A stretch of 64,000 nucleotides of DNA from Perkinsus chesapeaki (GCA_013115145.1 JAAPAO010000024.1:1-64000), one strand, 5' to 3'; shown: positions 1 through 9,805, counted from the first letter of the stretch. The notes: generated by a model from the sequence alone, not told the origin. Numbers and translations: made by a program.

Positions 1-108
1 ACAGTCATAATCATCTCCTTGTACTCCGCGAAGCCGAGCCCCTCTCCTGGGCCTCCAGAAGCCTCAGCCGATGGGTTAGCGGAAGACGAGATGTGAGTCA
101 TTTTCGTA

Positions 109-194
109 GAGAGAACGAAAACAGATACTGGAGAGAACGAAAACAGATACTAGAGAGAACGAAAACAGATACTGGAGAGAACGAAAACAGATAC
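109..194. repeat. 22-bp tandem repeat, four units
   Basis: Four consecutive near-identical 22-bp units (GAGAGAACGAAAACAGATAC plus TG or TA) start at 109, 131, 153 and 175; the last is cut at 194. The array lies directly upstream of the protease frame and is open in that frame. Because 22 is not a multiple of 3, each unit shifts the reading phase. It may be intronic: GTGAGT at 93-98 is a possible donor. Confidence 0.9.
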
Positions 195-1039
195 GCAAGG
201 CTGGTCCTACAACAACTTTTGAGTTTGCTGATCGCTCAAAAGTAACTACCTTCATACACACACTAACACTCAACTTCGGTACCAAGACTGCCGATGGATT
301 ACATGTGGGCTTGGTGTCACGTTTCGAGCCAAGCACTTCCCCACATGGTAGGCCGCCGACCATACCATGGGCTTCTCTAGGCCTCAGAAAGACAAGTGTT
401 GAGGCCCCCGAGTACAAGTGCATCCTAGAACAGTTGCTTGCTCAGCCGCCTCCACAACGCCTTATCGAAAGCTATTCATTCTCTATATATACGAAACCAG
501 GAATGCATCCAACTGGCGAAGTTATACTAGGCGGCCAGGATCCGACTAAATATGATGGTCTGCTGGATTATGTTAGAATTGTTGACGATGAAGAGCAATT
601 CGTTCAACTACTGGGTTTAGGGATTGGAAAAAGAGATAAAGATAGAATCAGGGTGAAGGCGATGACAGTCATCGACTCGGGTACCATTAACTTCGTTTTT
701 CCTATAAGCCTGAAGAAAGACATCCTGAAGCTCCTGAGGACGGCTGGCAAGAAAAAAGTCGATATTGAAGAAAAATCTGGGTTCTACACGATGCAGTGCA
801 ACAAGGCGGAGTATCTACCTTCCATAACTTTTTACTTGGCTGGTCTGCAAGGTGAGGAAGTACCACTTACATTACCTGGGGTTAATATGGTTACCGAGGG
901 CGACGGGAATGGCTGTTATGTGAATGTCGAGTTCGACGAAGTCGATGAGTGGTTTATTGGGTCCAGAGCTTTGGTGGGATATTATTACTTTTATGAGTTA
1001 AGCGAATCCAGGATAGGCTTTGCTGTAGCCAGACCATAG
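110..1039 (+). CDS. Pepsin-family aspartic protease, C-terminal lobe only
   Basis: The frame is open from 110 to the TAG at 1037-1039. From about 284 it resembles a family A1 aspartic endopeptidase. Visible are a GEVILGG segment with the usual following D and Y-G-L-Y positions, the second catalytic motif as DSGT (674-685; DTGT/DSGT are both used in the family), and a C-terminal WFIG...GYYYFY...RIGFA block typical of the end of the second lobe. The first catalytic DTGS and most of the N lobe are not in the window. No ATG begins the frame; the first in-frame start-like codon is GTG at 305. The N-terminal exons may lie left of the window, or the gene may be truncated. Family assignment is firm, but whether the gene is intact is unknown. 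Confidence 0.7.
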   Translation, partial: RERKQILERTKTDTRENENRYWRERKQIRKAGPTTTFEFADRSKVTTFIHTLTLNFGTKTADGLHVGLVSRFEPSTSPHGRPPTIPWASLGLRKTSVEAPEYKCILEQLLAQPPPQRLIESYSFSIYTKPGMHPTGEVILGGQDPTKYDGLLDYVRIVDDEEQFVQLLGLGIGKRDKDRIRVKAMTVIDSGTINFVFPISLKKDILKLLRTAGKKKVDIEEKSGFYTMQCNKAEYLPSITFYLAGLQGEEVPLTLPGVNMVTEGDGNGCYVNVEFDEVDEWFIGSRALVGYYYFYELSESRIGFAVARP

Positions 1040-1783
1040 AACTTATCATACGACTTTGTTATCGGATATTTCTACTATTTACTTATTTTGTCTAACTAAC
1101 TGCTACCCAGTATGACGAAAGTCCTGGATGAATACCCAATACTGCGTGTCCTTAGTAAACATGGCACGACTGTCCAGATGGACCAGTACAGGATTCTATA
1201 CGCACTCCTTTTGTTTATGGGTGCTACAGTGTAATGTTTCATAGATTGGCGTGGGTGTAAGCCAACTATCATCTACTCTGCGTTCAAATACAGTTTTACT
1301 CTCGCGTTAATACAGTAAGAGGGCATAATACCGCGCCTAGCGCAGCGATACGACTCTGAAGCGGAATGGGGACACAAGTTGTGCTAATGATTTAAGGGAC
1401 GCTGTCGGCTTCCAACGTAGGGCCAATAGCAGGCATAATGGTTGAATAGCTGTGAATGGTTCAAGATTAGAGCCTCGAGCTTTCCAATGTATCCGCTTGC
1501 AAGAATGACTTATCATGTCGTTTGTAATCCCGTCGAAGCCAATCCACTACCACCCCACCAAGTGTGAGCGATCGACATGAAAGGGACTGAGGAAGGGAGC
1601 GGTAACTGCTATATAGAGTTTCGGGAAGTAGATCTAATTTCATCTTGTGATAATGATTAAGGTAGTCTTGTCCCACGCTTCTGAGCAATGTGCTCACCTT
1701 CAATATTTGACACACCATTAGTTGGTAACATGAACTCGACAGGGATTGATAGGGTTTGGTAAGTAATAATAGACAACAGTATT
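1040..1783. other. Spacer between protease and TRM7-type gene
   Basis: About 740 bp with no recognisable gene. The only item of note is a 40-codon plus-strand frame at 1112-1234 (MTKVLDEYPIL...), preceded by CTAACTAACTGCTACCCAG, which looks like a branch point plus acceptor. It could be a small exon, but nothing links it to a gene. Minus-strand frames here look incidental. Confidence 0.4.
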
Positions 1784-3038
1784 TCACGTCAGTTTCGCTC
1801 GTTTCTTATTTTGCAATTGTTTTTTCTCTTTAATAGCATCAGCATAAGCAGGGTTGATCGGCGGTTGCACTGGCGGCAGGGGCTCGCTCGAATCTGAATT
1901 CTCGTCCGTATGTCCCTGGGCACGTCTACCTCCGCCTTACCTGTCGGAGCACTGTAATTCATATCAGCATCGTAACCACTCAAATCACCACATGCCACAA
2001 ATGGCACAAGTCTCTTCTCTATTTGTGTGGCACCTGCATCAGACTTGCTGGTAACATTAGTTCCATAACTCACCACACTCCTCAAGCACCGTCTTGAATT
2101 CATGAGCGCTGTAAAGGCGAGGTGTGTAGCCTTTAGGCAGGCGGAAGTTCTTACCTAAACGGAGTGGGGCTCAGAACTAGAGCAATTGACGATTTGCCAT
2201 TACAGACAATAAAAGACTCTACGCTGCTGTTTCGGCTACTACGGGGCTTGGCCACCCAGACGCATTCAAAGAAAACATACCTGAGGCAAGGTTAACAAGG
2301 TGGTTAATCTGGAGAGAGCCAGTCTTACATTTTCGCGTAAAGCAGATCAACATTCTCTCCCCGAAAGACTTTGGCAACAAAGCTCCCACCAGGTTTGAGG
2401 ATCAAAGTCGTGATGTTTAGAGCTGCTAGAAGTAGTTGGAACTGCACGTATCTTAGAACATGCCACAATAGCTGAGAAGTGCCTGTTAGGTTTGCTTACT
2501 CATCCATATCGTGCATTCCTGTAACGTCAGGGGCGCCATCACAAACCACCAAGTCAGACAGTTGTCCGCCGAAACAGTCCAAAATCTGAGAAGTGTATTC
2601 AAAGGGATGAATTAAATGTTTAATGCAGACCTCCTTCACAGTTTTCTCAGAAGTAATGTCGCCTTGGATACATGTAACGTCGGTAATTGGGGCCATCTCT
2701 TGCAGGTCTACCGACACTATAAGTGGCTTCTTCCTGTCTGAGCCCTTGAGATTCTCACATAACTTCTTGCTCAAAACCTAAAGCGTCGGCTTCCAATAAC
2801 GAAAGCCGCGATATCATACCTGACTCCAACTGCCGGGGGCCGCACACAGGTCGACAACTCTTTCAAGATCATCGGTTAGTATCTGACACGGACCGGTGGT
2901 GCAAAGTGGATTCTAGATAAAAAGTACGTGAAATTGCTCATCCACTTGTAATAGCTTGTATGCGCTTCGTGCTCTATAACCCTCTTCTTTTGCTAATCTG
3001 TAATATATATCTCGTTTGTCCTTCGACAGTCGTCCCAT
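1784..3038 (-). CDS. TRM7: TRM7/FTSJ1-type tRNA 2'-O-ribose methyltransferase
   Basis: SAM-dependent methyltransferase of the RrmJ/FtsJ fold, expected to methylate anticodon-loop riboses (positions 32/34) of tRNAs in the cytoplasm. I could place nine exons: 3038-2928, 2882-2820, 2777-2631, 2585-2500, 2451-2329, 2280-2204, 2154-2074, 2033-1941 and 1893-1784. They sum to 891 nt, an exact 296 codons plus TGA. Diagnostic blocks are SKDKRD near the N terminus, K28 in [20 protein letters not shown] (SAM loop), [35 protein letters not shown] and [10 protein letters not shown], so the K-D-K-E residues can be mapped. All eight introns are GT-AG and 40-49 nt; the one at 2586-2630 has no stop and keeps frame. 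It is the last gene of a co-directional trio. Assignment to TRM7 rather than the mitochondrial or nucleolar FtsJ paralogues rests on the N terminus and the [13 protein letters not shown] block. Confidence 0.93.
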
Positions 3039-3159
3039 TACGGTTAACTACCATCACAGAGGTAGCCTTGGAAACTGCTAAACTCAATAATCGAGTAAGT
3101 GGGTGAGAAAAACAAATCATAGAGTTACACTAATACATGATAAGATGGTTAAGTGATCA

Positions 3160-4693
3160 TCACAGTTTGCTGCTGCTGCTGGCCTGTTGACCAGCTACCT
3201 TAGTCTTCTTCTTGTCACCAAACTTAGCCTTGAAGGCCGCCATGGCAGCTTGGAACCCCTCCGACTTCAAAGCAACCTCGAACGCCTCGTTCTAAAAATG
3301 AATACTGCCGGTGGGAGATGGACGAATAGGCTCATCAAAACCAGCAAGTGCAATGAGATATCAGACATGCGAGTTATGTTGTTGTAGTGGCGCATACCTC
3401 TTTATCCAGAGACCTATGCTGTTTCATTATCTCTAGTAAATTACCATTAACCAATGTCTTAGTGTAGGTATAAGCATCAATATACCTACAACAACAACAG
3501 CTGTGACACACCATCAAGTCAGTATAAACGGATCACTTTCGATGGGCTAACTTGGTCTTAGCAAAGGTAATAACAGTTGGCAAAAGATCCTCATCCTTCT
3601 CAACAATTTGATGGGCCAAACCTGAGCACGATATTGCAGCTAGTAGGGCACAATTATCTAATACCAAGCTGGTAAGCCTTCTCTGCCCCAAAGAACTCTC
3701 CTAAGAATAACAGTTCCTTCGCCCTCTGCATTCCAATGTTGTATGGCAAGAGGAAAGACGAGCCAACCTCAGCAGGAATACCAAGTTCCGCAAATGGGTA
3801 ACTGAAATGAAGCCATAACGGCGCTCATGTTTGGATGTCATACCGAAACTTCGTTGTCTTGGATATAAAAACGAAGTCATGAAGCAACAAAGCAAAGTTG
3901 GTAGCACCACCAATGCACGGTCCGTGAACAGCGCAGATAGACACCTTCTTAAAGGCCAGCAAACGCTGTGTTATACCCTAAAGTAGGGAGGCATACAAGT
4001 TCCAAGTCCATAAAGTAAACCCACCTGTAAAGCGACGTCCATGTCTTTGGCCATACCTTTACCAACGTGCCTGTAGCCAGCTAGTATCTCCGGATCAATG
4101 TCGATATTAAAAAGCGAGGTGAAGTCAGCTCCACCAGAGAAGCCACGGCCTAGTATGATATAACATAGTATACTCCACAGAATTGCCTTACCCCTCCCTG
4201 CCCATATAAGAACTTTAACTTTCGGGTCTCTCTCAGCATGCTCAATACAGAATAACATCTCCCATAACATATTAAATGTAAAAGGGTTTAACTTCTTCGG
4301 GTTGGATAGAAAGCTAATAAACTCTATTACTGCTCAGAGCACCCTCTACACTACTACCAAATACAGACCCCTGTCGCCTCGTCAAGGCACCATTCCACAT
4401 ACTTCAACGTTAACCTATCATAAAGGCAATATCTCCAGACCATCGGAAGCCTCCTTACGGCTCCCCCTGAGGTATCTCTCTGTCCCCTCTATAATAGATC
4501 TTTATTTCCCTCGAACTTGGTGGCACGTCCATAGCAGCAGTGAACAAGAGTGACAGCTAAAGGCAATAAAATACAGGCTGAAGGTGGTGCCTCAATTTCG
4601 ACTTTGAAGCACTCAAAACTCAGTAGTAAACATCGAGGAGAGAAACGTCAACGTTTGTAGATATTGGTACGTTAAGGTGGTAGCAGCCACCAT
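3160..4693 (-). CDS. Enoyl-CoA hydratase/isomerase family protein with C-terminal SKL
   Basis: Crotonase-fold enzyme acting on enoyl-CoA thioesters in fatty-acid beta-oxidation. The start is ATG 4693: a 23-nt first exon (MVAATTL) joins across a 52-nt intron (4670-4619) to FECFKVEIEAP. Later exons give NPKKLNPFTF, the oxyanion-hole segment GFSGGADF, VSICAVHGPCIGGATN, FAELGIPAEVGSS and a C-terminal KSEGFQAAMAAFKAKFG, the expected crotonase order. The protein ends ...ASSSSKL, a canonical type-1 peroxisomal targeting signal, so a peroxisomal hydratase or ECI2-type isomerase is likely. The exon boundary near 4340-4600 is not fully resolved. The start codon lies only 5 nt after the RPF2 stop, on the same strand, which favours processing from a shared precursor. 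Hydratase versus isomerase cannot be decided by eye. Confidence 0.88.
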
Positions 4694-4698
4694 GAAGC

Positions 4699-6514
4699 TC
4701 AAGTAGACTTAGCCTTCTTAGGGGATGGGGTATCTAAAACTGTAATGTGAACTAGACTGTGACTACTGAGAACTTCTCATAATAGATAACTATTATATAT
4801 CGTTATAACCATCCCCCCTCTTCCCCTTATAACCTTCCGCATTCTCAGTAAACTTCTCCTTCCTTTTAAGGAATGTCTTATGATGGGGAGTGTACAACTT
4901 ATCAAAGTTCTGACTCTCCAGATGGATACGTCCGCGGCCTAATGACAACACCATCATCTCCCCCCACCACAACAACAGCTCTTCTCCTTACGTTGTCCCA
5001 TAGCATCAGTAGTGATATTCTTGGACTTCTTCGGGCGTTCCTTATCCTTATTATACTCAGTCGTGGAGGTCTGTGTCGGTAGTCTGGTAGCGTACCTATC
5101 CATCACCATTACCAGTATCATAGCCTATTATCGCTGCTTACTTCCATTTTTCGTGATCGGCAGCCTTATCCCTATCAGTCTTCAAGTCGAATCTTGGTCC
5201 AAGCTCATTAAGCTCAACGAAGGGTAACTTGGTACCAGTACGTTTGAAGACCATACGGTAGTGTCTAAAGCAATAGTTTTTGATAGAAATACTACCACTT
5301 CTAGTATCGTAGGTAGAATGATGGAAACTATACAGAGTCGGATAGCTTTACCACTGGGTTGGCCCTCCACAGGCTAAGAAAGCTAAGCTCCAGCAACTTT
5401 GCTTCACCCTAACAGCTCCACGATTTCCGATGACCCACCCACTAGACAACTATTGAGATTAGCTGTTAAAACGACGCATTTACGACTGTGAAGGGTTCCC
5501 TTTGTCAATAAGAAGCATGGTTATGCTGCCAGCAAAAACAGTGTGTGTAAATAACCCCTCCTCCTCATCCCTGTGTCGTAGCAGGAATCCTATTAGGTTA
5601 CCTGAAACATATAATATGTGATCCAGCTTCGTCAGGGTCCTCAACAGCAGTGAATACCACTACATGGTCCAGCCCATCCAAGGCCACCGCCTTAGCCTAA
5701 TAAACGTATACAGCACACTATACTGCATACACCTACCTGTGATCCCCTGAAGACATCCAAGAGTAGAGAGCGAGCATGTTGAAGATCTGGCACACTATTG
5801 AAGCCATCACCTTGGAAGATAACCAAAGGCTTGCTGCCTAATCGGGGGGCTTCAGCCTTAAACTGGCTGGCTGGCATCTGAACACTCCAAGCTGCTGCCT
5901 GTTATGTGGTAAGGTACACTTACGTAGTTGGATACATGCATTTCCTCCATGTCGAGGAGTTGATGATCGAAGGTGCGACCAACGGCAAGACGGAAGGGCC
6001 TCTTCTTGGTCCTACAGAGGGATAGGATGGATACAATACGAATTAGATGGCACGTTACTTGGAACCAAATATGAATAAACTGGCATCGTTTTTCTTGGCT
6101 AGGAACTCCAAAGTGCCTATACATATACCAATTGAACTTCATTTGTATCGAGTAAGGTTCAAGCTAGGATACTACCAGGATCCTCAAACGGTTGAACACT
6201 TTCATTCCTTCTAAGATTAACTGCGTTTGGTTTAAGCATATCGTATCTGGCAATACCCCTCAATAGTCCCCTTCAGTAAAGCACCCTACAAGTCCTTTAA
6301 CAGGGCATTCACTTCCTGGCCCGCCTGTGGCCCTCGAAGCAGCATCACTGTCTTATCGTTTTCCTATAAAAGCCATACCCTTCCCTTTATTATAAGTAAT
6401 CCCTACTTGAAGCTTAGATGCTCTTTCGGCTAGGAACCTCCGTCCTTTACCAGTCTTAGCCTTCTTAAACATATCATCTGGTATGGATGATGCTCCTCCG
6501 GTGGCAGTTGACAT
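4699..6514 (-). CDS. RPF2: Ribosome biogenesis factor RPF2 (Brix domain)
   Basis: Brix-domain protein that with RRS1 recruits the 5S RNP to nascent 60S subunits in the nucleolus. The start ATG at 6514 begins MSTATGG, followed by KTGKGRRFLAERASKL. Exons then read LLRGPQAGQEVNALLKDL, QPFEDPG, LEFLAKKNDASLFIFGS, TKKRPFRLAVGRTFDHQLLD, FQGDGFNSVPDLQHARSLLL, the Brix-type segment FVELNELGPRFDL, KKSKNITTDAMG and GRIHLESQNFDKLYTPHH. The order and spacing match eukaryotic RPF2, including the late GRIH...K tail. The C terminus is TPSPKKAKST followed by TGA at 4701-4699. Most introns are about 45 nt. It heads a minus-strand trio with the enoyl-CoA hydratase and TRM7 genes and faces the plus-strand small membrane genes across a 630-bp divergent spacer. 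Confidence 0.92.
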
Positions 6515-7148
6515 TTCCACTACTATACAACTACGAGGCATCACATAGGGGCAGGAATGGCACACGGTAAGCACTGGCATTAACGGGTTGGAGTATCCCA
6601 ACGGTACAGGTGTCTGAAAGGAAGTATTAGAATACTGCTGATAGATTTAAGTTGATGTTCCGGTGAAACAGGTAGTTGGTAAGAATTTTATACAGTATCT
6701 AGGGTAATATGGTGGGCTGCCAAGATGGTGGACCGCGAATAGTCTGCCAGTCTGCCGCACTGTAACAAACACTTTTTGAGGGAAATGAAAGTAATGAACA
6801 TACTTTAACATGGGTATATAGGATGAACCTATATTCAATATAGTATAGTAATGGACTGACCTATTAAACAGCAGAGGAGCCTGCGGCCACCACCAACCGC
6901 CTACCGTGACGAAAGTCCGCAACTCGCGCTCGCCCGGGTGACGGTTTCATAATTATACGGTCGCCCCCGAATTGGACGTGCGTTTGTATTCTAAAGGTAA
7001 TGGTAGCATTGTAAAATTGTAATTAGGAAAGGAGGAATTGTAGTCTAATTTAATATAACTGTGGGGTAGGGAGGACCGAGGAAGAGGCTTCTAATTTCAT
7101 GGCGCGTGACGAATTGTTGGAAGTTGCGGTCGCCCCGGAGTGCGGATT
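6515..7148. promoter_or_regulatory. Divergent intergenic region
   Basis: Spacer between the RPF2 start (minus) and the first small membrane gene (plus). No convincing gene is seen. It contains CGTGACGAA at 6905-6913 and again near 7105-7113, the GC-rich element GCAACTCGCGCTCGCC at 6919-6934, and AGTTGCGG at 7122-7129, a reverse-oriented CCGCAACT. A near copy of the GC-rich element occurs in the other divergent spacer at 25.08 kb. Promoter function is inferred from location only. Confidence 0.5.
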
Positions 7149-7397
7149 ATGATGGATCGTTTGTTGTACTTGGTCTATGTCTTATTCTGGATACGTCCAT
7201 TGGTCGAATCTGCATGTTATATACCAACCTTTGTCGATCCTGATGAATCATTATTAATCATTATTACTATTGGTATGGCTATAGGAGCTGTTATGGGCCT
7301 TTTTATGGGTATAATAACATTGATATTCCACGAATTAGTATCTTGTTTATATAAAGCTGTTGAAGCCTTCAATATTGTTACACATGTTATTGCTTAG
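7149..7397 (+). CDS. Small membrane protein, paralogue 1
   Basis: Single-exon frame of 82 residues from tandem ATGs at 7149/7152 to TAG 7395-7397; a GTG nine bases earlier is not a plausible eukaryotic start. It has a hydrophobic N-terminal segment with FWIRPLVESACY, a short acidic turn (FVDPDES), then one long membrane span (IIITIGMAIGAVMGLFMGII) followed by H-E-L-V-S and KAVEAFN. The pattern FW-I/L-RP ... GA-x2-G ... IT-x4-H-x2-V-x2-L-x2-A-x-E recurs in the next gene at similar spacing, so the two are paralogues. No known family recognised. It lies 70 bp upstream of its paralogue on the same strand. Confidence 0.7.
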   Translation: MMDRLLYLVYVLFWIRPLVESACYIPTFVDPDESLLIIITIGMAIGAVMGLFMGIITLIFHELVSCLYKAVEAFNIVTHVIA

Positions 7398-7421
7398 ATG
7401 TCATCCTCTAATAAGCCTTGT

Positions 7422-7452
7422 GTTTACCTTTTTACTTTACCTTTTTATATAG
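7422..7452 (+). promoter_or_regulatory. Probable splice acceptor upstream of paralogue 2
   Basis: A pyrimidine-rich run (TTTACCTTTTTACTTTACC onward) ends in TATATAG at 7446-7452, 15 nt before the ATG at 7468. There is no upstream coding exon, only the stop of the preceding gene 25 nt before the tract. It is therefore best read as a trans-splice (spliced-leader) acceptor, as expected for a perkinsozoan or dinoflagellate. It was read by eye only. Confidence 0.55.
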
Positions 7453-7467
7453 CCTTTATTTTTGAAC

Positions 7468-7788
7468 ATGACTTCCCATGAACTCCCTCCTAACATGCCC
7501 TTGCCATATATTATATTTTGGCTTAGGCCTGTCCTCACAGCAACCACATATGCTTTTGAAAACCCACAATTTGTATACAGCTTACTATCCACATTAGTTT
7601 GGGGTGAATGCTTGGCTCTAGTAACCCTTGCCAGATTTGTTATCGTGGCTTGCTTTGGTGCCACCACGGGGAGTCTCATTGCCTTTATTACCCTTAAGGT
7701 ACATAGCATAGTACTTGCACTATTGGATGCCGCTGAATCCATCGGTTTTGACACCCGATTGTTACCAAGGATATCAGCTTTTGGTTAG
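7468..7788 (+). CDS. Small membrane protein, paralogue 2
   Basis: Single-exon 106-residue frame from ATG 7468 to TAG 7786-7788. After MTSHELPPNMPLPYI comes IFWLRPVLTATTYAF, matching FWIRPLVESACYI of the preceding gene. A hydrophobic stretch around LARFVIVACFGATTGS follows, then ITLKVHSIVLALLDAAES, which parallels IT-LIFHELVSCLYKAVEA. Two membrane segments are likely. It is 24 residues longer than its neighbour, mostly in the middle (NPQFVYSLLSTLVWGECLA). Family and function are not recognised. It is followed after 137 bp by the NIPA-like transporter, all co-directional. Confidence 0.7.
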   Translation: MTSHELPPNMPLPYIIFWLRPVLTATTYAFENPQFVYSLLSTLVWGECLALVTLARFVIVACFGATTGSLIAFITLKVHSIVLALLDAAESIGFDTRLLPRISAFG

Positions 7789-7925
7789 ACGTGTATCGTC
7801 GTCTGTCTAAGAATGACGTATTTGTTATTATATTGGTGCTTGTGTTTAATGGGTGGGTTGTTGTTGATGTGCCTTCAGTTACTGTTTGCCTTTAAAGGTT
7901 AATTCATTCATAGGTCATATTGACG

Positions 7926-9545
7926 ATGTCCACCACGCTTAGTACAAATGATTCTGACACCTCTAGCTCTCAGAATCTCGCCCTTGGAATTGGTATTAAC
8001 GTATTTGGTGCTATGACAACTAACCTTGGTACAGTGTTAATGAAGTTTCATTCAGAGCAACGTAAAGGTATTGGCCCATATCTTCGTATTGGTGTTACTC
8101 TATTTGTTATTGGTACTGTGATGACATTCTTATCCTTCTCATTGGCGCCACAAACCCTATTAGCTGGGATATCAGCTATACAGTTCGTATCGAATTTGGT
8201 GTTTTCTCGTTACTTCCTAGGAGAGCCAGTAACCTTCCGTAACGTTATGGGCACATGCTGGCTGATCGGTGGCATCGCCTTGGTAGTGGTTTCGAGTGCC
8301 AACTCGGACGATTCAGCAAACGTTAATTTCTTCTTCAGTGAATATTACTTCTCGCAGAATCATTTGGTATTTATCTGTAGTATATTTGGTGTTGTATGTT
8401 TCCTTGCTTTGGCCTTCTGGTTCAGAACAGGCGTCCTACCAGTCTGGAAGCACCATTCTAGATCGGAGCGTGTGCTGGTGTTCGAGCTGTCTCTGCCTAG
8501 GAGCCAGACTCCGCTTACTAGGTTCTTCATTCCTACATCCTTCGTAATGCTCTCTGCTATGCTTGGTGCTCAATCGGTTGTCAGCGGTAAAGTTTTATCA
8601 TTAATAATTGCGGAGGCCTTCACGGAGAGTCAGTGGAAGGAACTCTATAAAGGTCGAACGTTCTTGGTGCTGTTTTTGTGGATATTGGCTGCTATCGTTT
8701 GGGTGATACAACTGAATCGATCGTTACGTGTATTCGCTGGAGCGTATATAATACCGCTGACACAAGTATGCTGGACTTCATGGACGATGATATCTGGTGG
8801 TGTTGTCTTTCAAGAATTTGATAAGATGACAAATTGGCAACTACCATTATTTATTATCGGGACTTTGGTGCTGTTTTGGGGGGTATCTTTGTTAGCTCCA
8901 CGACAGAAGCGGCCACCTAAGCATCATATACAACAACAACACCAACAACCTGCAGGGGTATTGGACAGTAGTGCTGCCTATGACTCTGCGGCATCGGCTG
9001 CTATATCACCGACTATATCAGCACTATCGGCGGGGGCAGGCTCGATGGATGGTCCTGTGGTGGATCTGGAAGGTATAGAAGTTGGTATAGAGGAAGACGC
9101 TGCCTCGTCATCAGTTTCGACGCCTAAGAGTGCGGCAGGCGTGACTGTCTTGATGTCAGCTATGTCAGTTGGTGCACTACCGGATGTGGAGGCCATCGAG
9201 CTTACTGGCTTCCACCACTATACGGCGGCGCATTCCTCAGTGGGTCGATCGCCGTCGGGGTCGGAGCTATCTGGTGTTGGTGAGGTGAATAGGACATTTA
9301 CTGGTGTATTTGATGTGGATGATCCGCCTTTTATACGGACGAGGAACTTTATTAAGAGATGGCAAAATGATAGGAGGGAGATAAAGGAGAGTAAGGCAGG
9401 CAGCAGCATGGGCGGCCGGGGGGATGATAGCAACGGGGGCGGCGGCAGCAGTGGGGGGCATTTGGATGCTATCCCAGAAGAAGGAGCTGGTAGTTCTGGC
9501 AATGGTTTAGTAAGAATGTTTAGGTGTAGCAAGGCCACTGGATAG
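7926..9545 (+). CDS. NIPA-like (DUF803) divalent-cation transporter
   Basis: Intron-less 539-residue protein. I chose ATG 7926 (MSTTLSTNDSD) over the in-frame TTG at 7920. The first ~350 residues carry the NIPA arrangement of about nine membrane spans: GIGINVFGAMTTNLGTVLMK, LFVIGTVMTFLSFSLAPQTL, LAGISAIQFVSNLVFSRYFL, GEPVTFRNVMGTCWLIGG, then LSAMLGAQSVVSGKVLSL and GAYIIPLTQVCWTSWTMISG. NIPA proteins transport Mg2+ in animals; substrate here is inferred. The C-terminal ~190 residues are low-complexity (Q/H run, then Ser/Ala/Gly-rich) and probably cytosolic; the tail is longer than in animal NIPAs. It lies between the small membrane pair and the DEAH helicase. Confidence 0.85.
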   Translation: MSTTLSTNDSDTSSSQNLALGIGINVFGAMTTNLGTVLMKFHSEQRKGIGPYLRIGVTLFVIGTVMTFLSFSLAPQTLLAGISAIQFVSNLVFSRYFLGEPVTFRNVMGTCWLIGGIALVVVSSANSDDSANVNFFFSEYYFSQNHLVFICSIFGVVCFLALAFWFRTGVLPVWKHHSRSERVLVFELSLPRSQTPLTRFFIPTSFVMLSAMLGAQSVVSGKVLSLIIAEAFTESQWKELYKGRTFLVLFLWILAAIVWVIQLNRSLRVFAGAYIIPLTQVCWTSWTMISGGVVFQEFDKMTNWQLPLFIIGTLVLFWGVSLLAPRQKRPPKHHIQQQHQQPAGVLDSSAAYDSAASAAISPTISALSAGAGSMDGPVVDLEGIEVGIEEDAASSSVSTPKSAAGVTVLMSAMSVGALPDVEAIELTGFHHYTAAHSSVGRSPSGSELSGVGEVNRTFTGVFDVDDPPFIRTRNFIKRWQNDRREIKESKAGSSMGGRGDDSNGGGGSSGGHLDAIPEEGAGSSGNGLVRMFRCSKATG

Positions 9546-9805
9546 ATGTTGTATTATTCTATATTATTGAAGATGATAATTCAGCTCCTAGCCGGTCCAT
9601 TGTAGACGGCGGCCCTTTGACAGTGAGTTGTTATTATTGTTGTTATTGCTACTGCCCATCTTGACTAAGTTCATGATTAAGCACGAGATCCATTGTGCCA
9701 GCCATTTGTCGGGTTCATTAATTAATGGCTGCTGTTTGGATGTTTTATTCTGTCAGTTAACGTTTATTAACCCTTTTCAAAATACCTAACTACGCTGATA
9801 TTGAG

